The translations under genes were made by a program, and so were the position numbers. Shown here piece by piece: positions 54,982 through 62,474 of a stretch of 64,000 bases of DNA (the stretch's first letter is position 1; each line of letters begins with the position of its first letter). The notes under the pieces were generated by a model, which saw nothing but the letters and a program-made list of their open reading frames with translations, had not been told where the DNA came from and did not search any database. Source of the DNA: Pratylenchus scribneri (Eukaryota; Nematoda; Chromadorea; Rhabditida; Pratylenchidae); contig JAQSEB010000181.1 of NCBI GenBank assembly GCA_030063045.1, positions 372,001-436,000 of the forward strand, in the 5' to 3' direction.

Positions 54982-55947
54982 GTAATAAAAATTTTTCAAA
55001 AATATTTCACAAAATTTATTGAAGAAAATAAACTCAATTATTAGAATAAGCAAAAATAATTTTTACATTAGCAGGAGCAATAAATTTATTAATGCAAATA
55101 ATAAATGCTCTATAATTAATAGAGTACGGATTTTATATGAAAATGCATATTTTGTGTGCGCAATGCGCATATACACAGCATTGTAGAGTGGGTAAAAAAT
55201 GTTTTTACTGAGGAATGGCCGCCGGGCATCTCGCCTTGTCTAACCTATTATTCCCCTTATCCCTATTCTTTTATTATCTCTCCCCTTTTGTCCTCTATTC
55301 TTGATCCAATCCCCATTTCTATGCTTTATCCCCTTTCCGCCCCTTATCCACCAATTGTTAATCCCTTTATAAGCTAATCCCTTTTTCTCCTTTTCTTGAG
55401 CCATTCTCGCCTTCCCCTAATCCCCCTTCCTTCCGCCAATCCCGTCCGCCCAAACCCCCTTTTGTCTTTTTGCCATTTTGCTAATTTGGAATAAATATTA
55501 TTTCATTTGTACATCTGGGGGCAGGGATCGGGTCAATTGGGGCGCAACCATCATGGAGGTCTTACCCGGATCCTCGTCGAGAGGCGGCGGATGGGAGGAA
55601 CGATCAACGGTTGGAAGGGGGATTAAAAGGCAACCAAAAATGGGCTCAAATACTAAAAATGTCAAAAATGAATAATATGAGGGAGAAAAATCGAACGAAA
55701 ATTCCGGCCAAATATATATAATAATGAATATCCCCCAAATTCAAATAAACTCCCAAATAATTCAAAAATGGACAATAATGAATACACAATAAATAAAATT
55801 TCCTTTATGAAAATCGGCCAAAAATTAAATAAATTTCAATTGATTAAAAATACTGAAAAATATGAATTATTATTATCCAAAAATTGAAAATGGCCATTCA
55901 TTTTTTCCCTCTCAATTCGTTCCAATTCATCCATTCGGCCACAATGC
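54982..55947. other. Intergenic stretch: repeat fragment, pyrimidine-rich tract, and an unidentified GC-rich patch
   Basis: 55100-55170 holds a fragment of the ATATGCAAAT repeat. 55230-55470 is strongly pyrimidine-rich on the plus strand with repeated AATCCCYTTT words. 55505-55640 is GC-rich (GGGGGCAGGGATCGGGTC, GGATCCTCGTCGAGAGG) and could fold, but it matches no snRNA, SRP or rRNA consensus I know. Confidence 0.4.
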
Positions 55948-58080
55948 CTACAAGGGAATCCTGGAAATTCCAAATTGGTATAAAATAGAAACAAGATTAA
56001 CTCACTCCTCAACGCGGCGACCGCCCGGGGGGAGCCCAACATTCGCAACGCCAATTCCACCGCCTCCAGCCATCACATGCGGATTGCGGCCTGAAAAATT
56101 ATTCAATTATATTAAATATGATTAATAATAAAAGAATTATTACGGAAAAATGCCCGGACGGAATCACGGAATCGGCCAAATTGTGGATTGGCAGGAGCAG
56201 GCACATTTTGACGACGGCGGCGGCAAACAAAAATGATGATCAAAGAAGCCAGGATCCCCACACTCAAGGCACCCAAAACCGCCCACAGCGCGATGAAGAA
56301 AACCGTGGTCACATCGAAAGTGACCCAGACATGGGGCAGGTTGTTGGGGTTGAGGCCGGGTGGTGCGCAAATGCCGAGTTCGGGAACATCGTAACGGATG
56401 GATGTGTAACAGGAATTTGGAGGCAAACACGGCACATTGGCGCAGGTCACGTTGGAAATAAGTTCCCAAATCATTTTAAAGGAATTGAACGAATTTTATT
56501 AAAATTTTACTAAATTATGAGCTAAAATTATTATTGAAATGAATTAACGTTTGGAAAAAAATGCTCAAAAGACTAAAATTTTCGAAAAATGGTTGGAATG
56601 GAAAATACCAACCGACAGGAAACAAACATGAGTTTGGCCAAATTGAAAGTTGGAAATGAAGTGAAAATGGCCGCGAAATGAAATGAATGGTCGATTTGCC
56701 CTTCGGGGACAGATCCAATGAAAAGGGGCAGATGCAACCAGCCAAGTTGGCGCACGACGGGCATCGGAAATGTTGAGCCATCTAAAAATAAAAAGGAGAC
56801 ACAAAGAATTTTTTCCTTTTAAACTTATCTAAAGTGAAGCAGCACAAAAAGGGGCAAATGCAACCAGCCAAATGGGCGCACGATGGGCATCGAAAATGTT
56901 GAGCCATCTAAAAATATAAAAGGAGACACAAAGATTTTCCTTCTTTTTAAACTTATCTAATAGGAAAAGCAAAGCAAAAATGGGTCCCAGTGAGCAAAAC
57001 TCTGAAAAATAGAGGGAAAGTAAAAAAATTGAAAATAAAATTATCTGTTTAAATTGCGCATTGTGCAGCCAAGGGCATTGTTGGGGAACATAAAGGGATC
57101 AAAGTCCAAATCGTACAAATCTGCAAAAGTTTTATTGGGATTAGCAGTGGAACAGTTGGTGAAAGTAAAGTTTGGAGGGCCCGACCAATGGATTTTGGCA
57201 AATTATAGACAATGTTAAAATGAGAGAAAATTATGTGGGGGCGTTCTTGTGCTGGCCAGCCAAAATTTTATATTCTTTTTGCCCCCACTAAAGAATTGAA
57301 AATAAAGCAATTAATCTTATTGTCTAAGCCGGCGCCGATCCTATGAGTCGTAAGGCTATACCAATTGCTTTCTCCGATCATTCTTGCTAAAAATCCTCAG
57401 AAAACTTACCAAAAACTTTGATCCAAAAATTGAGTATTGAAAATAATAAAAATCGTAAAACTTGCCTAATTTGTGCCTTGTTTGATTGGAATTGCCCAAG
57501 AATTGTGCAGCCATCAGCCAATTGAACCCATCGATCATTGCAACCGCTAACTGTAATTTTAATTTTAATTAATAATTAGTCAAAAAAAAGGATAATAATT
57601 AAAAAATAATAAATCTAGTTTTCAAGTAATTTTTCATTTTCCCGTCTCTTTTTCGCTGTTTTATTTTTTCATTCAAATTCCTCCTAATTCCCAAAAAATT
57701 TTCATTTGTCTTCTCCCCCTATTTTTTGTTGGCGGTGGTGATAAATCGGAAAATTAATTAAATCATTCTCCTCTTTGAAAAAAAAAAAGTGGTGATTGTT
57801 TTAATTGAAAGTTCATTCTCCTCATTTTTGTGGTGATTGAATCCCAAAAATAGTAATAAAAAAATATTATAAATCCATTTTTGAGCTGGAATTTATCCCG
57901 AGAGACCCAAATCCAAACGAAAGCAGTGCCACCACCCGAAGAAATATTATTCCACTTTTTCGGCCGTGTAATTGCAATTGTCTTCACTCACCAAATATCT
58001 GCAACTGCCCGGAGGGTATTCTTTGTTGCTGTGTTCCCGCTGATCCAAAGCCACCAAGAAAACGTCCATTTGGCCAATAT
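55948..58080 (-). CDS. Single-pass membrane protein gene, model incomplete
   Basis: The 3' end is firm: an exon about 56480-56156, then about 56091-56020, then a short last exon ending at TAG near 55948, all in phase. It encodes a Cys-containing ectodomain (CANVPCLPPNSC, ELGICAPPG), a helix (VFFIALWAVLGALSVGILASLIIIFVC), a RRRR stop-transfer and a cytoplasmic tail ending RRVEEIPL. Further upstream are exon-like pieces: about 57539-57450 (SGCNDRWVQLADGCTILGQ), about 57108-57030 (LYDLDFDPFMFPNNALGC) and about 58072-57988 (VINIGQMDVFLVALDQREH). They look like one secreted ectodomain, but I could not join all of them in phase. The 5' end is missing, possibly beyond the retroelement that starts at 58.2 kb. 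Confidence 0.5.
56700..56940. repeat. Tandem duplication of about 120 bp
   Basis: Two adjacent copies share AAAGGGGCAGATGCAACCAG/AAAGGGGCAAATGCAACCAG, GCGCACGACGGGCAT/GCGCACGATGGGCAT and AATGTTGAGCCATCTAAAAA plus AAAGGAGACACAAAGA. On the minus strand each copy begins with an acceptor (TTTTTAG) followed by an open exon-like stretch (GSTFPMP / GSTFSMP), so this may be an exon duplication in the membrane-protein gene. Confidence 0.7.
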
Positions 58081-58208
58081 TGATCACATTGTCAACTGAA
58101 AAATAATAATTTGATTAATAAATTGAAATTAAAATAAAATTATTGGATTAAACTACACCAAAATATCATATCTTTATTAATTGAAAATATCCCAATTAAA
58201 AATAAAAA

Positions 58209-60896
58209 GTGGATAGAAAAGAAAGATTAGAAAAAAGAAACATTCGAAGGGAAGAAATATTAATTAAAAGGGAAATTGAATCAGTTAATAGGAACGAAAA
58301 AAGAAAAGAAAGAGAAAAAGGAGCGAAATTAAAGGAATTATTAACCCCAGTAAGGAGAAATATAGTAAAAATGAATGTTAGCCGAGATGAAGAAAGAGAT
58401 GAAAGAACAGAAGAGGAAGAAAGAACTGAAAGGGGCCTGGCATTTTTAGCACAAAAAATTGAATTATTGGAACGAAAATTAGCTGCGGCGCCAAAAGAAA
58501 AAAGGGTGGAAACTGTGCCAAAAAGTCAGGCAGCACCGCGCTATGATGGCACAACGAATTTTTGGGAATATTTGAAAAAGTTTAATATTTTCGCCACAGC
58601 CTCCGGCTGGGAAATTCCCGATTGTGCCAGAGCGCTTCCCGCACTTTTGGATGGCGACGCCTTACAAATTTATTTGAGCCTCCCAGATTTGGAAAAAAGT
58701 AATTGGAAAAATCTAACAGCAGCCATGGCAAAGCGAACAAGCCATGCAGACCCTAAGGGATTTGCGCGGCGATGTTTGGCAAAAGCTAAGCTGCAAAAAG
58801 GCGAAACAGTCACTGAATTTGGTAACAAAATTCGTGGATGGGTGGAAGATTCGATGGGGGACGTTACAAAATATACTAGTGAAGCGAGGGAAGAAACGGC
58901 CGTTGAATATTTCATTCAAGGCCTCCCCACAGACATAAAAAGGAAACTATTTTTTATGGATAAACCAAAAACATTAAATGCCGCCATTGAAATGGCGAAA
59001 AAAGTTTGGCAAATTAAAAAGGAATTGGAAGGGGAAAACATGATTGCGGCCATAGATATGGAGGAAATAAAGGCAGAAGTCAATGCCATTAGGGTTGAAA
59101 TGGAAAATAAAAAAGAGGAAATAAAAAATAATGAGAGGAAAAGAGAATTGGAAAATAAAAATTGGGAGCAGAGAAATTGGCAAGAAAATAGGCAAATGAA
59201 TTGGAGAGGAAATAATCAAGGAAATTTTCGGGGAAATTGGCAAAGATATGGTCAAAATAATTGGAGAGGAGGACAAAATAATTGGGGAAATGGGCAAAAC
59301 TGGAATAATAGAGGAAATTATAATAATAATAATCCAAATTTTGAACCAATTAGCAACAATTGGCGGTCAAATCGTCCATTTTATGGGAACAATCAAAGAC
59401 AAAATTGGAATGGAAATAGAGCCAGAGCTCGTGGAAGAGGAAACTGGAGAGGCAGCGATCGCCAATATAAAGTGAATGTAATAAATGATGAAGGGCCAAG
59501 CAATGCTTCTGCCCCTAGGCGCTCCCCATCGCCGTTTTTCCCATTACTTTTGATTTGTACCATTTTGGCAACATTTTTTAGCCTAACATCTGGGCAATAC
59601 CAAATTTGTTCCGAAAATATGCCAACCCACCCAATTTCTTTGCCAAAAATGGAGGAATGTAAAATTGAAAAAACCGAAAAAGCTGCTGAACGAAAAATTG
59701 TGCTGTTTTTGCCGATTTCAAATCCAAAAAAATTCCCAATTTTTTCTTGTTCTCGCAAAAAGATTAAAACATGTACAAACGCAGTTTTGTGGTTTTGGAA
59801 AGAGGAAGGCCCGATAAATGAAACACAATGGGAAGGTTTAGAGCCAAACGAATGTTGGGATTGGATAAAAAATAAGGAAAAGAATATGAAAAAAATAGAC
59901 GAATATCGATGGGAAAATGATGCACAAATTACAGTGGAATTTGCATGGGTTGGAGAAAAGTGTTCAGAAGTGGAAAAAAGGCAAATTGAGAAGGGTGAAG
60001 GTGGAATTTTGGGTTTCGAGCTAATAACTACATGGGGAAATAATTTAAATCCTCATAAAAATTATGAAAAAATGTTAACTCGAACAATAGTTTGGGAAAT
60101 CCCAAGTGAAGAATTTTGGCACACACATTCACCAATAGGCAAATACAATGCAGAAATTACAGAAAAAGCCATAATTGTGGAAGAATTGGAGGCGGTGTTT
60201 GAATATGAAAAGGAGGATGACAGACATGGGATTATGGGGGTTCCGGAAAAGGCAATTAAATTAATAAATGATGCTTTTGTTATCATTTTCGAGCCCAATA
60301 AAAATCGAACAAAAAGAGAAAAAATTAAGCCAAGACTAAGAGCCCCAAAAGTGAAAGAACAGCCACCATTACGTAACCCAGGAACCACCCCAATTCCTCC
60401 CTCAACTACAACAACTCCAAAAACTATCCCCTCTAGTACCACCTTGCCTACAACTAGGCCAAGCACCACCGTTTTGATGCCAACTACTACAAAAATTCCC
60501 TTTATAGCTAGTACCACTAAAAAACCTACAACTCAAACTATAAAAATGCCCACAACCACAAAAATGCCTCTAACTATAACCCCAAAAATGATCATCATTT
60601 CAACCACAAAAAATCCTATAATCCTAACCACAAAAAAGCCAATAATTTCTTCTACAAAAATGCCTATAACTTCAACTATAAAATTACCTACAACTCCAGT
60701 GACAAAAATTCCCATAATAACCACAAAAATGCCTATAACCCCAAGTAAAAAGCCTGTTATAACCACAACTAAAATGCCTACCACTACAGTAGTTAATGTA
60801 CTAAAAATAGAAAAAATACAAAAAGAAGAAAATGATAGTGGGGTTGAGATTTTAAGGCAAATGGAGACCAAAACAGTCATTGAATTAAAAAAGTAA
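58209..60896 (+). CDS. gag: Gag capsid fused to an envelope-like ectodomain
   Basis: The frame is open from about 58200, but the first ATG is codon 55 (58371). Residue numbers below count from 58209. Residues 1-105 are charged, with a coiled coil. Residues 116-275 match the Ty3-type Retrotrans_gag capsid fold (TNFWEYLKKFNIFATASGW, LLDGDALQIYLSL, GFARRCLAKAKL, AVEYFIQGLPTDIKRKL). Residues 316-415 are Asn/Trp/Arg/Gly-rich with GRGNWRG motifs and no CCHC zinc knuckle, presumably the RNA-binding part. A hydrophobic leader (443-459) is followed by a Cys-rich ectodomain (463-700) ending in RTKR (700-703), a furin-type site. Residues 725-850 are a Thr/Pro-rich, mucin-like repeat built on TTKMP/TTKKP. 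The last 35 residues begin a coiled coil that continues beyond the TAA in the same frame. Gag and Env-like parts in one polypeptide is unusual. Confidence 0.8.
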   Translation: MDRKERLEKRNIRREEILIKREIESVNRNEKRKEREKGAKLKELLTPVRRNIVKMNVSRDEERDERTEEEERTERGLAFLAQKIELLERKLAAAPKEKRVETVPKSQAAPRYDGTTNFWEYLKKFNIFATASGWEIPDCARALPALLDGDALQIYLSLPDLEKSNWKNLTAAMAKRTSHADPKGFARRCLAKAKLQKGETVTEFGNKIRGWVEDSMGDVTKYTSEAREETAVEYFIQGLPTDIKRKLFFMDKPKTLNAAIEMAKKVWQIKKELEGENMIAAIDMEEIKAEVNAIRVEMENKKEEIKNNERKRELENKNWEQRNWQENRQMNWRGNNQGNFRGNWQRYGQNNWRGGQNNWGNGQNWNNRGNYNNNNPNFEPISNNWRSNRPFYGNNQRQNWNGNRARARGRGNWRGSDRQYKVNVINDEGPSNASAPRRSPSPFFPLLLICTILATFFSLTSGQYQICSENMPTHPISLPKMEECKIEKTEKAAERKIVLFLPISNPKKFPIFSCSRKKIKTCTNAVLWFWKEEGPINETQWEGLEPNECWDWIKNKEKNMKKIDEYRWENDAQITVEFAWVGEKCSEVEKRQIEKGEGGILGFELITTWGNNLNPHKNYEKMLTRTIVWEIPSEEFWHTHSPIGKYNAEITEKAIIVEELEAVFEYEKEDDRHGIMGVPEKAIKLINDAFVIIFEPNKNRTKREKIKPRLRAPKVKEQPPLRNPGTTPIPPSTTTTPKTIPSSTTLPTTRPSTTVLMPTTTKIPFIASTTKKPTTQTIKMPTTTKMPLTITPKMIIISTTKNPIILTTKKPIISSTKMPITSTIKLPTTPVTKIPIITTKMPITPSKKPVITTTKMPTTTVVNVLKIEKIQKEENDSGVEILRQMETKTVIELKK

Positions 60897-60908
60897 GAAT
60901 ATGAAAAA

Positions 60909-62474
60909 ATGAAGGAGGAAAATGCCAAATTTAAGGAATGGGTGGACAAAATAAATGAATTGAAAAGGGAGCAAAATGGATTGAAAGATAAAATTATTGA
61001 AATTGAACGTCAAAGACGGATGACAACTGTCAGCACTCCAGAGAGTGAAACATTGGGAAATGAATTGAGGAATGTATCTGGGAAATTTTTGGACGATATT
61101 TGGAGAGGAAAAATGGAAAAGGCAAAAGAAAGGCAAAATTTTGGGGCAGAAACAAAAAATACGAATACTCGCATAAACTATGCGCTTTATAAAATGTCGG
61201 AAGAAAGAAGGCATGATTTTGAGCAAATACAGTTACATGCATGCGAAAATACAAAATTTCAGCTTCAAATGGCTGGAGCTGTCCTACAAATTAATCCGAC
61301 AGAAGGTGTGAGAAAAATGTTCGAAAGGGACGACATAATCGGAAAATGGACCAATAAAGGACTTGAAATTGGGTTTTGTACCCAGGTGTCTCCACAAAAA
61401 ATTTTCTGGGACAATAAAATAAACGAAATATGTTTCGAAAAAATGCCGGTTTTGGTGGAAAATAAAACATTGTTTGTGGAAATAAATAGCCGAAATTTAG
61501 TGGCTACGAGTAAAAAAATCGATTGCGATAAAATAAATGTAACCAATTCGGTAAATGCCACTCAACAGGAAGAAATTGATAAAATGCGTGAAAATTTTGA
61601 AAAATCATTATCATTGGAAAAATTAGAAGGATTAAAGAAAAGAAATCCGTTCTTTTTGAAAAAAGGGGCGATTTTTGAACCGGAAACCAGCCGAATTGAA
61701 AATTCATTGGCCGAATATAGAAAAAAGTTAAATACACTCCCTACTGGATTTTTCCGGCAAATGAAGGCACCAAATGTGCCGGAAGCCGTTGAAATAATTT
61801 TAAAAGAAGTGAAAGATAAAGTAGAGGAAACAGGAGTAATAATAAAAGAATTACCAGAAAAAGCAAGTGATTTTATAAATGATGGTATAACATGGCTAAA
61901 ATCAATGAAATGGCTTGGAATTACAATTTTAATTCTAATAATCATTGGAGGAATAATATTTTTATTGGTAAAAACAAGAATTTATTGGATGGCAGGATGG
62001 CAAATTGGCCAAATGGCGGGCACAGTTCTGCAGGGAATGTTCACTAATCGTCGGCCAAATCAAAGGGAAATTCAAGTAGCCGCAGTTAAAACAGTTGATC
62101 CATTGGAAGAAGAAGCCTTCATAATTTCATATTTGCCTCCACGTGTTTATGCCATTGTGAATGACCCAGAAAAACTGGTGAAAATCAGAGGAAAAGTGAA
62201 TGGATTTGAATTAGAAATCCTTTGCGATTCATGCGCAGCAGTCTCACTTTGCAGTGAAAGACTAGCAAAAAAGTTGGGATTGAAAATATACACAGACAAA
62301 CAGCCACAATTGTGTGCTGGGAATAATTTGGGAATGAATACAATTGGATACACAAGTGTTATACTTGGATTGGGAAACAAAGAATGGGAAATTTCACTCT
62401 TGGTGACAATCACAGAACATTCCCCTGGGGATGTATTACTGGGAACGCCAGTGTTGAATTCATTAAAAGGATGA
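60909..62474 (+). CDS. Envelope-like membrane subunit fused to a retropepsin-like domain
   Basis: 521 codons from ATG 60909, in the same frame as the previous ORF and separated only by TAA at 60894-60896 and four codons. Residues 1-40 are coiled coil. Residues 105-215 are an ectodomain-like region with Cys 112, 157, 175 and 206 and N-glycosylation sites at 185, 210 and 216. A long helical region follows (220-330), then a membrane anchor (335-355, LGITILILIIIGGIIFLLV). After it come a short linker and a retropepsin-like fold (415-521): catalytic Asp 440 in CDSCAAVSLCSERLAKKLGL, and the second conserved motif DVLLGTPVLNSL. The usual D-(T/S)-G is D-S-C here. Catalysis is possible but unproven. 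Its stop overlaps the next start as ATGA. Confidence 0.75.
   Translation: MKEENAKFKEWVDKINELKREQNGLKDKIIEIERQRRMTTVSTPESETLGNELRNVSGKFLDDIWRGKMEKAKERQNFGAETKNTNTRINYALYKMSEERRHDFEQIQLHACENTKFQLQMAGAVLQINPTEGVRKMFERDDIIGKWTNKGLEIGFCTQVSPQKIFWDNKINEICFEKMPVLVENKTLFVEINSRNLVATSKKIDCDKINVTNSVNATQQEEIDKMRENFEKSLSLEKLEGLKKRNPFFLKKGAIFEPETSRIENSLAEYRKKLNTLPTGFFRQMKAPNVPEAVEIILKEVKDKVEETGVIIKELPEKASDFINDGITWLKSMKWLGITILILIIIGGIIFLLVKTRIYWMAGWQIGQMAGTVLQGMFTNRRPNQREIQVAAVKTVDPLEEEAFIISYLPPRVYAIVNDPEKLVKIRGKVNGFELEILCDSCAAVSLCSERLAKKLGLKIYTDKQPQLCAGNNLGMNTIGYTSVILGLGNKEWEISLLVTITEHSPGDVLLGTPVLNSLKG

Noticed and set aside
55500..55640. U2, U4, U5, U6 or SRP RNA
   Set aside because: None of their diagnostic words (branch-point pairing region, ACAGAGA, GNAR/Alu loops) could be found.
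62440..62474. A canonical -1 ribosomal frameshift site before ORF3
   Set aside because: No X-XXY-YYZ heptamer in the reading frame was found just upstream of the stop; AAAAGG is present but not in slip position.
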